Numbered from the stretch's first letter, positions 1 to 11,450 are shown. The stretch is 64,000 nt of DNA from Planctomycetota bacterium (GCA_020638635.1 JACKIE010000014.1:1-64000), one strand, 5' to 3'. Program-made: numbers and translations. The notes: generated by a model not told the origin, from the sequence alone.

Positions 1-1
1 G

Positions 2-169
2 CTGGTCGCGCTGGAAAGGGCGGAGCCGGAGGAGGCCCTGTCCCACTGGCACGCCGTTCAAGCATGGCTGCGCGAGAACGGAGTCGCGGCCGAAATCGAA
101 GAGGTCAGGGCTGAACTGCGCCGCGCAAGCACCAGGCTGGAACTGCTGCCGGAAGCGAGTTGGGATTGA
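2..169 (+). CDS. 3' end of an unidentified gene (partial)
   Basis: The open frame enters from the left edge and ends at TGA 167-169, giving 55 residues. The peptide is charged and helical-looking (Ala, Glu, Arg and Leu rich) and ends in LLPEASWD. It has the composition of the last helices of a TPR or AAA-type protein, but I do not recognise a family. The next gene starts about 20 bases after its stop on the same strand, so the two probably form one transcript. The next gene begins with the domain that normally follows a STAND ATPase, so this upstream gene could carry that ATPase; this cannot be tested here. Confidence 0.5.
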   Translation: MVALERAEPEEALSHWHAVQAWLRENGVAAEIEEVRAELRRASTRLELLPEASWD

Positions 170-189
170 AGGCCGCGCGGGGAGATGGC

Positions 190-1746
190 ATGCACGCCGA
201 ACCGTTCGACAAGCTCACGGCCGAGGCCGCCTACCTGTTCCGCCACGCCCTGGTGCGCGAAGGAGCGTACAACCTGCAACTGCCCGGCGAACGCGCGCGC
301 CTGCACGGGCTGGCGCTGGACCTGATCGAGGCCCTGTACGGCGGCGGGCCGGCGCCGCTCATGATGGACGACCTCGAGGACACGAGCCTCACGCCCCACC
401 CGACCGACAACGTCGCCGAGGAACTTGCCCTTCACGCCCGTCTGGCGCAGGCGGATGTGCCGCCTGAAGCCGCCGGGCGCTACCGCGAGCGCGAACTCGC
501 CTACCTTTCGCGCGCAGCCGAGTTCGCGCAGGCCCAGAACCGCTGCGACGCCGCGATCACCGCCTACACCAGGCTGCTGGAGTACCCCGGGCTGCCCCGG
601 CACTGCGCGATCCGCGCCCTGCGGCTGCAAGGGCACCTGCAGCAGCAGCTCGGTCGCCACGAACAGGGCATCGCCTGCATCGACCGGGCGGAATCGCTGC
701 TGCGTCCGGGCGACAACCCGCTGCAGCGCACGCTGTTGCAGATGACCCGTGCCAACCTGCTGCTGCGCGTCGGCAGGACGCAGCAGGCGCACGACGTGTA
801 CGAGACGACCGTCGAGGTGTTCCGGGAGGCGGGTCTGCAAAAGGACCTGGGCGTGGCGCTCACCAACCTGGGCACCACGCTGTTCATGCTGGGCCGCCGC
901 GCCGAAGCCGAGAGCACCTACAGCCGCGCGCTGGAGATCCACCGCGCGCGCAACGACCGGCGCATGGCCGGGCTGACTTTAACCAACCGCGGGATCGTGC
1001 GACGGGGACTCGCCGATACCGCGGGCTCAGAGGCGGACCTGCTGGAGGCAATCGACATGCATCGTTCCGCGGGCAACCGCTGGTTCGAGGGCCTGGCCGT
1101 GGGAGAACTCGCGGCCCTGCGCATGGAGCGCTCGCGGTTCGACGAGGCGGAGCAGTTGTTCCGGCAGGCCATCGAGATCACTCGCGAGACGGGCAACAGC
1201 GTCTACGCCGCCGTGTTCCGCGGCAACCTGGCAAACAACTTCATGCTGCGCGGCCGCTTCGCGGAAGCGGAAAGGCTGTATCGTGAAACGCTTCAACAGC
1301 ATCGGCAGCTACGCGCCCTGCGCTCAGTGGGGATTACCTTGACCAACCTGGCTGAGGCAGTGAGGCAGCAGGGGCGAGAGGACGAGGGGTACGAGCTGAT
1401 GGCACAGGCGCTGCCCATCCATCGGGAGGTCGGCAACCGTGAGTTCGAGGGACTTACGATTGGCAACCAGGCGATCTACCACCGCGAGAAAGGCAACTTC
1501 AAAGAAGCCGACCGGCTCTACGACGAATCGCTGATGATATTGACGGCGACCGGCAACCGGCAGCACTACGCCATTCACGCGGGCGGCAGGGCGAAGCTGT
1601 GGGCTCGCATGGGCCGCACCGCAGACGCCCTGCGCCTGGCCCGCGAATCGGCGCAGATTCTGGATTCGCTGAACGACGTCGTGAACGTGAAAGAGATTCG
1701 CGACCTGATTTTCGAACTCGAGCGGCAACCAGCTCCCGAGGAATGA
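190..1746 (+). CDS. TPR-repeat protein with STAND-type linker domain
   Basis: 518 residues if started at ATG 190, which has a GGGGAGA ribosome site just before it; an in-frame TTG at 160 is the alternative. The first 60 residues (YLFRHALVREGAYNLQLP) match the helical segment that normally follows the NTPase module of AAA/STAND regulators of the adenylate-cyclase/AfsR type. The rest is a run of about nine TPR-like repeats (for example NLGTTLFMLGRRAEAESTY), so it is probably a protein-interaction scaffold. No Walker A or B motif is present. A paralogue with the same layout lies at 15390-17081. No signal peptide or membrane segment is seen, so it should be cytoplasmic. The precise partner is unknown. 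Confidence 0.8.
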   Translation: MHAEPFDKLTAEAAYLFRHALVREGAYNLQLPGERARLHGLALDLIEALYGGGPAPLMMDDLEDTSLTPHPTDNVAEELALHARLAQADVPPEAAGRYRERELAYLSRAAEFAQAQNRCDAAITAYTRLLEYPGLPRHCAIRALRLQGHLQQQLGRHEQGIACIDRAESLLRPGDNPLQRTLLQMTRANLLLRVGRTQQAHDVYETTVEVFREAGLQKDLGVALTNLGTTLFMLGRRAEAESTYSRALEIHRARNDRRMAGLTLTNRGIVRRGLADTAGSEADLLEAIDMHRSAGNRWFEGLAVGELAALRMERSRFDEAEQLFRQAIEITRETGNSVYAAVFRGNLANNFMLRGRFAEAERLYRETLQQHRQLRALRSVGITLTNLAEAVRQQGREDEGYELMAQALPIHREVGNREFEGLTIGNQAIYHREKGNFKEADRLYDESLMILTATGNRQHYAIHAGGRAKLWARMGRTADALRLARESAQILDSLNDVVNVKEIRDLIFELERQPAPEE

Positions 1747-1799
1747 TTCCGCGCCGCCCCTTCGTTGTGTGTCGCGGGGTCTGGTAAAAGCTTGGGCCT

Positions 1800-4839
<3,040 letters not shown>

Positions 4840-4862
<23 letters not shown>

Positions 4863-5214
4863 GAACTTCGGCAGGCTTGTCGTGAAGTCGATGTGGGATA
4901 GCCCACTTCGGTATTTGGCTCGGATACAAGGTGGTGAACAGGTACCACCAAGTCAGCGCCCTCTCCAGCGCGCAATCGCTAAGCTCGATGAAGAAGATCG
5001 GCGAACCGTTCAGGTAATGGTGCAGGAACTCCTGCAAGCTGCCATGCACGACTTTCTTTTTGGGCTTGTTGACGCACACGACTTTGAACGCGGTCTAACG
5101 ATGACTTCGTATGGGGACGACGTAGTAGAGCTGAGTGATGGCGTCCACGGAGAGATATTCGGCCGAGATGGCTGGATAGCCATGTTCGGGGAGTACAAGG
5201 AAGTTCACCTCTAG
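4840..5214 (+). CDS. Conserved-looking hypothetical protein
   Basis: 124 residues starting at ATG 4840 (MTPQEKLENFG), overlapping the last 23 bases of uvrA in another frame, which suggests coupled translation. A purine-rich AAAGAAAG stretch precedes the start. The protein is soluble, rich in Glu, Asp, Gln and aromatic residues, with an N-terminal helical part and a possible beta end (DDVVELSDGVHGEIFGRDG). GC content is lower than in uvrA. No family is recognised and no membrane segment is seen. A longer start at 4711 inside uvrA is not credible because that part is only the shadow of the uvrA tail. Confidence 0.6.
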
Positions 5215-5275
5215 GGGATCGCAATACACGCCTCAAAGGCCGAACAAGTCGTGACTGAGAATTTGGAGCGTGTAG

Positions 5276-5416
5276 GTGGCGACGGTCTACATACTCGGTT
5301 TCGGCCGGGACGGCGGGTTATCCCAATTCGGTTTGCGCAAGGCTGCGGACGTGGCCAAGCACACCAAGCCATTCAAAGCCCGCAAGCGCCCCCGCAAACA
5401 GGTCGCTACAAAGTAG
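5276..5416 (+). pseudogene. Degenerate N-terminal fragment of the PqqB-like hydrolase gene
   Basis: From GTG 5276 the frame reads VATVYILGFGRDGGLSQFG, closely matching TVYILGSGQDGGLPQFG at the start of the complete gene at 6212. DNA identity is evident over about 80 bases (5281-5365 against 6217-6300). After 27 residues the match stops and a Lys/Arg-rich tail runs to TAG 5414-5416. It reads as a partial duplication of the neighbour's 5' end; a functional 46-residue peptide is possible but less likely. Confidence 0.55.
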
Positions 5417-5419
5417 GAA

Positions 5420-5483
5420 CACGAAGCCACAAGGCCACGAAGAAAAGCAAACGGCAGTCTTCGTGTCTTTGTGCCTTCGTGTG
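5420..5483. repeat. CACGAAG-type hairpin repeat
   Basis: The left arm is CACGAAGCCACAAGGCCACG with AAG following; the right arm, 5459-5483, is the complementary CTTCGTGTCTTTGTGCC plus TTCGTGTG. The same family occurs at 8875, 10761, 12070, 38993 and 51380. It fills most of the gap before the gene at 5499. Confidence 0.75.
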
Positions 5484-5498
5484 AGTTAAAACCAAAGC

Positions 5499-6197
5499 AT
5501 GCTGCTGAAACGAATCGGCTATTGGTTTGAGACACCGGGCGAAGACACGAGGTACCCGCTGCCGCAGCTGCTGCAGGCAGACTACTCGACGGCGCAGCGC
5601 GACCGACTGATCGAGTACTTGAGTCAGGGAACCCGAGTCAACCAGTATCGCGGGTACTCCTGGTGTAGGTTTCTATGCGGCGCCAGCGACGAGGAAATGG
5701 GAAGCGCGGAGCTGACCGATGGAACGTGGGTTTGGCCGGAAGGGTTGGCTCACTACGTAAGCGAGCATTCGGTACGCCTGCCGACTGAATTTGTGAGTAC
5801 GATTCACCCGACTGAACAGGCGGCCGAGGTGCCAGAGCCCACAGTGTCAGACGAGTTCTGGGTCTCCTGGGCAATTGAGCAAGGGGCCGTCCCGGACTTT
5901 CGTGGCTGGGAACTGCTAAACACTAACTGGCTGTCCCAGAAGGAAACTCAAGAACGACTGCTCGACGCAATCAGGCTAACCGCGTACGGCGAACACGTCC
6001 TGCCAGAGTACGACTTCATTTTTAGAGTCGCAGTGAACACGAATTCAAAAGAGTGCTTGGTCGAACTCACTGACGACCGATACGTGTGCTACCGAGTCTC
6101 CGAATTCAGTAGGGACATGGTGCCGAACATCGTGAGCGTGCGAGAGTTTAAGAGCATCTTGGACTGGCCAAGGATTCCAGCGGGGTCCGCTCCTTAG
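5499..6197 (+). CDS. Hypothetical protein
   Basis: 232 residues, with acidic and aromatic content (RGYSWCRFLCGASDEEMG, DGTWVWPEGLAHYV). Base composition is clearly lower in GC than in uvrA or rnr, hinting at more recent acquisition. There is no Shine-Dalgarno sequence; TAAAAC at 5487-5492 ends six bases before ATG 5499, fitting a leaderless transcript. The central WPEGLAHYVSEHSVRLP segment resembles small proteins often found as lone cargo or immunity-type genes, but I cannot name the family. No signal peptide or membrane helix is visible. The next gene starts 15 bases after its stop. Confidence 0.65.
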   Translation: MLLKRIGYWFETPGEDTRYPLPQLLQADYSTAQRDRLIEYLSQGTRVNQYRGYSWCRFLCGASDEEMGSAELTDGTWVWPEGLAHYVSEHSVRLPTEFVSTIHPTEQAAEVPEPTVSDEFWVSWAIEQGAVPDFRGWELLNTNWLSQKETQERLLDAIRLTAYGEHVLPEYDFIFRVAVNTNSKECLVELTDDRYVCYRVSEFSRDMVPNIVSVREFKSILDWPRIPAGSAP

Positions 6198-6211
6198 CAC
6201 TGAGGCGTCAG

Positions 6212-7096
6212 ATGCCGCTAACGGTCTACATCCTCGGTTCCGGACAGGACGGCGGTCTGCCGCAGTTTGGCTCGCGCATGGCTGCGGACATGCATGCGCG
6301 TGTAGACCCACTGGCTGTGCGGCTCGGGCCGAGCATCTGTGTGCTGGATGATGACGGGCGCTGCTTCCTGGTTGATGTCTCGCCCGACATCAAGGAGCAG
6401 GAGAACCGCCTGCTGGCCGTGCCGGCGTATGCAAGGCGCGCGGGGGTGAACCCCTTCGACGGCGTGCTGCTCACCCATGCCCACATGGGCCATTACGCCG
6501 GCCTGGTGCACTTCGGGCGCGAGGCCGCCAACTGCCGCGGCCTGCCCGTGTACTGCACCGAGAAAATGGCAAGCTTCCTCGCCGCCAACGCGCCCTGGGA
6601 GCAGCTGGTGAAGTTGGAGAACATTGAGTTGCGCTCCGTAGGGGCGACGCTTGCGTCGCCCGCGAGTGTCACCGTTTTGCCGCGGGCGGGGCAAGCCCCG
6701 CCCCTACAAATCCGCGCCATACCCGTGCCGCACCGGGGCGAATACACCGACACCGTGGGCGTCAGCATCAACGAGAAGCTGCTGTACGTGCCCGACATCG
6801 ACAACTGGGACGCCTGGCCCGCCGCGCGCGAGGAAGTGGCGAAGCACGAAGTCTGCCTGCTCGACGCCACCTTCTACTCGCGCGAGGAGCTTCCCGGCCG
6901 TGACCTGCGCGAGATCTCGCACCCGTTCATCACGGACACGCTGGCCAAGTTCGGCGACCTGGCGAAAGGCCGCCGCATCATCCTCACCCACTTCAACCAC
7001 TCCAACCCGGTCTGCGACCCGGGCAGCAAAGAAGCCCGCAGCGTACAGGCCGCGGGCTTCGAGCTGGCGCAGGAGATGATGGCGATCGCGCTGTAG
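6212..7096 (+). CDS. PqqB-like metallo-beta-lactamase-fold hydrolase
   Basis: 294 residues. The MBL-fold signature is LLTHAHMGHYAGL with H89, H91 and H94; the usual Asp of HxHxDH is Gly, as in the PqqB-like subgroup. Later metal ligands are suggested by YVPDIDNWD and LTHFNHSNP. The N-terminus VYILGSGQDGG is typical of PqqB-type proteins. No other pqq genes (pqqA, C, D, E) are nearby, so a role in PQQ synthesis is doubtful; a general hydrolase or phosphodiesterase is as likely. Residues about 143-166 are encoded by an in-frame palindromic repeat, and the TAG stop is the first triplet of another hairpin shared with the convergent gene. Confidence 0.85.
   Translation: MPLTVYILGSGQDGGLPQFGSRMAADMHARVDPLAVRLGPSICVLDDDGRCFLVDVSPDIKEQENRLLAVPAYARRAGVNPFDGVLLTHAHMGHYAGLVHFGREAANCRGLPVYCTEKMASFLAANAPWEQLVKLENIELRSVGATLASPASVTVLPRAGQAPPLQIRAIPVPHRGEYTDTVGVSINEKLLYVPDIDNWDAWPAAREEVAKHEVCLLDATFYSREELPGRDLREISHPFITDTLAKFGDLAKGRRIILTHFNHSNPVCDPGSKEARSVQAAGFELAQEMMAIAL
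6638..6707. repeat. GTAGGGGC-type double hairpin inside the PqqB-like gene
   Basis: Two hairpins (GGGCGACGCTTGCGTCGCCC and CGGGGCAAGCCCCG) lie between a GTAGGGG start and a CCCCTAC end, making the whole unit an inverted repeat. It adds about 23 residues without breaking the frame. Confidence 0.7.
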
Positions 7097-7152
7097 GGGC
7101 CGCCCCGTGTTGCGGCCCGAACTGCCGGTCGGGCACATGGGCCCGACCCTAC
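7093..7152. repeat. GTAGGGGCC hairpin element between convergent genes, supplying both stops
   Basis: The unit begins GTAGGGGCCGCCCC and ends GGCCCGACCCTAC. TAG 7094-7096 is the stop of the PqqB-like gene, and the CTA at 7149-7151 is the stop of the beta-helix gene on the other strand. It may also act as a bidirectional terminator hairpin, although it lacks a T-tract. Confidence 0.75.
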
Positions 7153-8978
7153 GTGCGACTGCGGCGTGACACGCACGCAAGGCCGGCCGCGCCAAACAGA
7201 ACCAGCAGCCACCAGGCCGAGCCGCCTCCCGCGCTGCAGCCTCCGCCGCCGCCTGAATTGCCGCCCGCTGACGGCGTGCTCACCTGCAGCGTGTAGTTCT
7301 GCACGGCCGTGTCGCTGTTGTTGTCCATCACTGAGACCGTGAAGCTGTACGGCCCCACCGTGGTCGGCACGCCGCTCAGCACGCCGCTGCCGGTGTTCAA
7401 CGCCAGGCCGGGCGGCAGGTCCACGGCCGGGATGTTCCAGCTGTACGGCGCCGCGCCGCCCGCGGCCGTGAAGGTCACGCTGTAGCTCACGCCTTCAGTC
7501 GCGCCCGGCAGACTTCCCCCGGCGGGGCTTGCCACGCTTAGCGCCGGGGGTGTCGTAGGGCCCGCGCCGGGCCCCCCAGTCTTCAGCGTGTTGCCCAGCG
7601 CCCAGCCCGGGTTGGTGCCGCTGCCCGCGTAAGCGCCGCGGTAGGTGAACGCGCCCTTGGAATCGCCGTTGAAATCCAGGTCGTAGTGCGTGTCGCCGGT
7701 GTAGGCGCTCATGTTCAAGGCCGCGCCGGTGCACTGGCCGGCCTTGGGGTAGAAGTCCATGGCGCCGCCGGTGGCCGGGCTGTTCACGTAGTTGCCCGCG
7801 TTGGCGACCGTGTCGGTCAGGTTGTTGCTCTCGTTCAACCCGCTGAAGCCCGCGCTGATCGAGTTGGCGCTGAAAACCAGGTTACCTTGCACGCTGTGCG
7901 CCACGCTGGGCTGCTCCACGATGCGGATGCCCCGCGCGGCCGCGTAAACCGTGTTGTTGTAGACGTGCACCACCTTCAGCGTTTTGCCCTGGTGGTTCTT
8001 GATGTAGATGCCGGCGAAGTTCGCGTCGGGCGCGTCCACCAGGATGTTGTCGTGGATGCTGAGTCGGCCGCAGGCCTGGATCAGGCTCTCGCGCGGGTTG
8101 TTGGCGATGAAATTGCCGTAGATCTCATACACGTCGTTGCTGCCGTCGCCGCTGTCGGGGAAGCCGCTCACCAGCAGGTTCGGGCGGTCGCCGCTGCCGC
8201 TGGCCCGGCTGGTCTTGATGAACACGTTGTTGCGCAGGATGGTGCGGCCGTCGCCGGTGGGCAGGCCGAGGCCGGTGGGCCAATTGTTCTGGTGCTTGAT
8301 CTCGATGCAGTAGCCCTCGGGGTCATACACGCGGTTGCCCTCGATCACGCCGCGGATGAAGGGTTGGTTGCCGTCACTGTTGCCGAGGTACATGCCGGTG
8401 CCGGCGCCGATGATTTCGCAGCCGCGGATGGTCCAGTTCCAGCAGGGGCACTTGGTGTTGATGCCGACGATCTGCTGGTTCGCGCCGGCGTTCAGGATGC
8501 GCACGTTCTCGATCAGCATGTCGTGCACGGTGTGGGGCGTGGTCGTGTAGCCTTCGGCCTTGATGCCGTCGACGGCCAGGCCCAGGCAGTCCACGGTGAT
8601 GCCCTTGATCGCGATGAAGCTGCAGTCGCGCAGGCTGACGGTGTTGTTGCCGGCCACGCCGTTGAAAGTGGCCGTGCCCGTGGCCGGGCCCTGGATGGTG
8701 ATCCAGCCCCCCGCGGTGCCGTGCAGGCCGTTGATCACCAGGCGATTGGTGTATGTCCCCGCCGCGAGCTGCAGCACGTCGCCGGGGTTCAGCGCCGCGA
8801 CCTTGGCCGAATAGTCGGCCGGGTTGGCGTTGATGGTGGCCGCGGACAGCGGCGCGGCGCAAAGCAAAAACAAGTTGACCACGAAGAACCACGAAGGACC
8901 ACGAAGGTGGCTTGGGCCATTCGCGGTTCTTCGTGTTACGTCGTGGCTCTTCATGGAAAGTCGCTGTTGCCTTTTCAT
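7149..8978 (-). CDS. Secreted right-handed beta-helix protein with C-terminal sorting signal
   Basis: 609 residues; ATG at 8978 is preceded by a strong GGGGGGAGA site. The order is: N-terminal signal peptide (hydrophobic WFFVVNLFLLCAAPLSA near residues 30-46), parallel beta-helix of the chondroitinase/polygalacturonase type (about 50-440, repeated 'ENVRILNA', 'GCEIIGAG', 'GVIEGNRV' rungs), a putative Ig-like (He_PIG) domain (about 470-565), a Gly-rich GGGGGC motif, then a hydrophobic helix and RRSR tail. The tail is a tripartite CTERM-type anchor. It probably acts at the cell surface on polysaccharide, but no catalytic residues can be assigned. The signal-peptide core is encoded by a CACGAAG hairpin repeat. 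Confidence 0.85.
   Translation of the reverse strand: MKRQQRLSMKSHDVTRRTANGPSHLRGPSWFFVVNLFLLCAAPLSAATINANPADYSAKVAALNPGDVLQLAAGTYTNRLVINGLHGTAGGWITIQGPATGTATFNGVAGNNTVSLRDCSFIAIKGITVDCLGLAVDGIKAEGYTTTPHTVHDMLIENVRILNAGANQQIVGINTKCPCWNWTIRGCEIIGAGTGMYLGNSDGNQPFIRGVIEGNRVYDPEGYCIEIKHQNNWPTGLGLPTGDGRTILRNNVFIKTSRASGSGDRPNLLVSGFPDSGDGSNDVYEIYGNFIANNPRESLIQACGRLSIHDNILVDAPDANFAGIYIKNHQGKTLKVVHVYNNTVYAAARGIRIVEQPSVAHSVQGNLVFSANSISAGFSGLNESNNLTDTVANAGNYVNSPATGGAMDFYPKAGQCTGAALNMSAYTGDTHYDLDFNGDSKGAFTYRGAYAGSGTNPGWALGNTLKTGGPGAGPTTPPALSVASPAGGSLPGATEGVSYSVTFTAAGGAAPYSWNIPAVDLPPGLALNTGSGVLSGVPTTVGPYSFTVSVMDNNSDTAVQNYTLQVSTPSAGGNSGGGGGCSAGGGSAWWLLVLFGAAGLACVSRRSRT
8875..8954. repeat. CACGAAG hairpin repeat within a signal-peptide coding region
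   Basis: Left arm: three CCACGAAGRA-type decamers at 8879-8907. Right arm: GTTCTTCGTG..CGTGGCTCTTC at 8926-8952. On the minus strand it encodes roughly residues 9-37 of the beta-helix protein, including SWFFVV. Confidence 0.75.
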
Positions 8979-9081
8979 GTATCTCCCCCCTTCTGGACGT
9001 GCGGGACCTCTCCGGCCCGGGCCGGTGTTTCGTGAACACTCCGATGGTTGAACTGCATGCGGCCGGGACGGCCGCGCTCCG

Positions 9082-10656
9082 TTATTTCACCGCGCGGATC
9101 AGTTCGACCCAGTCGAGCTCTACCTGCGCGTTTTCACCCTGTGTCGTGATGCTGACGTTCTGGAACCAGTCCACTTCGTTCGGGTGCTCCTTGTGCGTGG
9201 TGCGCTCAAGAAACTGGTCCAGGGGCACTTCCAGCACCTGCCACTCGCCGGGCTTCAGGCGTTCGGCGGCGAGTTCGAAGCTGAAGTTGTCTTCTCGAGG
9301 AATCGCGAACTGGGTCAGCGTCGCGCTGTCGGCGCTGGTGAAGCGCACACGCAGGCGGATCACCAGGCCCGGCTCGTGCTGGATGTTCTCGGGATAGCCC
9401 CAGAACACCTTGCCGCCGGTGATCACGCCGTCTTGGAGGGTGCCCTCGCGCAGGCGGCCCTTGGGGTCGGCGTCAAAGTTCTCGCGGTAGACAACGCGCT
9501 GTTTCAACCCTAGCAGGAAGGGCTCTTGTTCCATGGTTCCCTTGAGCGCGCCAAACCTCGGTCTCTGGCGCTTGTCAAGCGTGCCTGACTTGGGGCCACT
9601 GATCAGTTCGTCGCCGATTTTCACTTCGCCTTCGTAGACCGAAACGGCGACACCACTCGATTTCTGCTCGAGGTAAATGGCACAGGAGATCAGCGACAGT
9701 GAATGCTCACTGGCGGTGAGCGAAACGCCGCGGTCGGCACCCCGCGAGTCGACGAAGAGTTCGTCATCCTGCAGCTCAATGCCGAGTTCCTCCTCATTGA
9801 GTGTGACCCGCATGGTGCCGCTCAACCGCAGGAATACCCCACCCGCCTCGAAGTCAATGCCTGTGCGGGTGCGCAGCCATACGTTTCCGGCGAAGTGCGT
9901 CAGCTTCTCTGCGTGGGCCCATATCTTGCCGTCGCTGGAGTAGTCGAACATCTTCAGGCCCGGCTTCTGCCAGTCGATCTCGGTCAACAGGTTGATGCGC
10001 AACTTGGAATCCGGCTCGGGCGTGGTTTCTTCGGGCTGCTTGGGTTGCTCGACGGTGTCTTCGGGTTTCGGCTCGGGCTTGGGTTGCTCGACAGTGTCTT
10101 CCGGTTTCGGTTCGGGCTTGGGCTGCTCGACGGTGTCTTCGGGCTTCGGCTCGGGCTTGGGTTGCTCGACGGTGTCTTCCGGCTTCGGCTCGGGTTTCGG
10201 TTGCTCGACAGTGTCTTCGGGCTTCGGCTCCGGCTTTTTGGGAGTGTCTTCGGGCTGGGGTTCCGGCTCGGGTGTCTCGACGGGCCGTTCGGTTTCCGTG
10301 GGCTGCTGGTCTGGTGCCGGGGGAGTGCTTTCACCCGCTTCCTGGTGGACGGGGCTTTGATTGCCTTCGGCTGACTGGGGCTGCTCGTGGTTGGCTTCAC
10401 TCAGCATGGGAAGCAGCGCCACACCCAGGTACAGGATCGTCAGCACCAGCACCACAGCCAGCGTGCCGGCCGTGATGCGCACCCAGCGGTGGCGCGTGTA
10501 GCGCATGGAGCGGCCGCGATCTACGCCCATCGGCCCCACGGGCTGCAGCAGGCGGCGGGTGCGGTCGCCCATTTCGTGCATGGGGGCGGGCGCGCCCGAT
10601 TCGCGCAGGGCGTCCTCGATCAGCACATCCCAGATCCGCTCTTCGTTGTTGGTCAT
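9082..10656 (-). CDS. FecR-like membrane protein, probable partner of the ECF sigma factor
   Basis: 524 residues. A cytoplasmic N-terminal part of about 58 residues is followed by one membrane helix (ITAGTLAVVLVLTILYLGVA), a Pro/Glu/Lys linker with about five tandem copies of PEPKPEDTVEQPK (near 137-205), and a FecR-like beta domain (VYEGEVKIGDEL). The C-terminal part resembles a carbohydrate-binding or jelly-roll fold (NFSFELAAERLKPGEWQVLEV). This is the usual layout of an anti-sigma or regulator spanning the membrane. It lies downstream of the ECF sigma gene on the same strand, so the two likely work together in envelope sensing. A GGGGGA site lies about 12 bases upstream of the ATG. Confidence 0.75.
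   Translation of the reverse strand: MTNNEERIWDVLIEDALRESGAPAPMHEMGDRTRRLLQPVGPMGVDRGRSMRYTRHRWVRITAGTLAVVLVLTILYLGVALLPMLSEANHEQPQSAEGNQSPVHQEAGESTPPAPDQQPTETERPVETPEPEPQPEDTPKKPEPKPEDTVEQPKPEPKPEDTVEQPKPEPKPEDTVEQPKPEPKPEDTVEQPKPEPKPEDTVEQPKQPEETTPEPDSKLRINLLTEIDWQKPGLKMFDYSSDGKIWAHAEKLTHFAGNVWLRTRTGIDFEAGGVFLRLSGTMRVTLNEEELGIELQDDELFVDSRGADRGVSLTASEHSLSLISCAIYLEQKSSGVAVSVYEGEVKIGDELISGPKSGTLDKRQRPRFGALKGTMEQEPFLLGLKQRVVYRENFDADPKGRLREGTLQDGVITGGKVFWGYPENIQHEPGLVIRLRVRFTSADSATLTQFAIPREDNFSFELAAERLKPGEWQVLEVPLDQFLERTTHKEHPNEVDWFQNVSITTQGENAQVELDWVELIRAVK
10041..10230 (-). repeat. Tandem 39-base coding repeats (PEPKPEDTVEQPK)
   Basis: About five near-identical 39-base units encode 13-residue Pro/Glu/Lys repeats of the periplasmic linker of the FecR-like protein. 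Units differ mainly at third positions, showing selection on the protein, and copy number is likely to vary between strains. Confidence 0.85.
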
Positions 10657-10760
10657 CAGTAGAAGAATCCCCCGGCGGGATGAATGTCCTTGGAAAAACC
10701 GGAAAATTCACGCGAAGCAACGAAGGAACGAAGAACTGCTTAAAAACAACGGCTATGGCT

Positions 10761-10842
10761 AACCACGAAGGACCACTAAGGGCCACGAAGAACTACCGGA
10801 GTGGAATGATCACTTCGTGGTCCTTCGTGGCCCTTAGTGGTT
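10761..10842. repeat. CACGAAG hairpin repeat between sigma gene and FecR-like gene
   Basis: AACCACGAAGGACCACTAAG with GGCCACGAAG following pairs with CTTCGTGGTCCTTCGTGGCC and CTTAGTGGTT at 10813-10842. It occupies the roughly 290-base gap between the two genes. The rest of the gap (10657-10760 and 10843-10946) shows only a weaker CGAAGCAACGAAGGAACGAAG tract near 10711 and nothing else I can name. Confidence 0.8.
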
Positions 10843-10946
10843 AGAAGTCCTTTGCAGTTCAGCGGTCCACAACCAGCCCGTGTCCACTTCATTCCTGTCT
10901 ATCCTGACCAGAAGCAGTTGCAGTTCTTGGCGGCTTGGCGTGAGAC

Positions 10947-11438
10947 TTAGTGCTTCGCGCGCTCCACGCATTCCTTCAGCTTGGCCTTCACGCGCTCGAG
11001 CAGGTTCTTCACACCGCCCTCACTCAGGCCCAACTCTTCGGCCATCAACTCGCGGCTGGCGTTCAGCGTGTAGCGCAGGTGCAGGGCCTTGCGCTCGCGG
11101 TCATCCAGGAACGAGATGCAGCGCTTCAGCGCGTCCACCTTGGCCTGCGCGCCGTCGTCGCCGGCCACGGCGGCCCAGTCCTGCTCGATGGTCTGCATGT
11201 CCACGGCGACCACCTTGCGCGTCTTGCGCAGCGATTTCAGGAAAACGTTCTTCGCCACGGTGCGCAGCCATGCGGCCGTCTGCTGGCCGCCGCGCTGCTC
11301 GGGAGGGGTGCGCAGCGCCTGCAGGAAAGCCTCCTGCACGGCGTCCTCGGCCTCGGCGCGCGTCGCGCCGAGCACGCGCAGGAAGCGCTGCAGGTCGGCG
11401 CCGTGGTCGCGCCACAGGGTTTCGAGGTCGAGTGTCAC
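10947..11438 (-). CDS. ECF-type RNA polymerase sigma factor
   Basis: 163 residues. Region 2 is at about 10-75 (DAVQEAFLQALR, WLRTVAKNVFLKSLR) and region 4 at about 105-160 (LDDRERKALHLRY, MAEELGLSEGGVKNLLERVKAKL, a helix-turn-helix). It directs transcription of a small regulon and is probably restrained by the FecR-like protein encoded next on the same strand. The start is GTG 11436-11438. No Shine-Dalgarno is present; a TAGACT hexamer at 11445-11450 (minus strand) ends six bases before the start, consistent with leaderless transcription. Confidence 0.9.
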   Translation of the reverse strand: MTLDLETLWRDHGADLQRFLRVLGATRAEAEDAVQEAFLQALRTPPEQRGGQQTAAWLRTVAKNVFLKSLRKTRKVVAVDMQTIEQDWAAVAGDDGAQAKVDALKRCISFLDDRERKALHLRYTLNASRELMAEELGLSEGGVKNLLERVKAKLKECVERAKH

Positions 11439-11450
11439 GGCCGAAGTCTA

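Noticed and set aside
6212..7096. Naming the hydrolase pqqB
   Set aside because: No pqqA, C, D or E nearby and the HxHxDH motif lacks the Asp; only the fold and subgroup can be claimed.
10030..10240. CRISPR-like array
   Set aside because: The 39-base units are contiguous with no spacers and encode a proline-rich stalk in frame.
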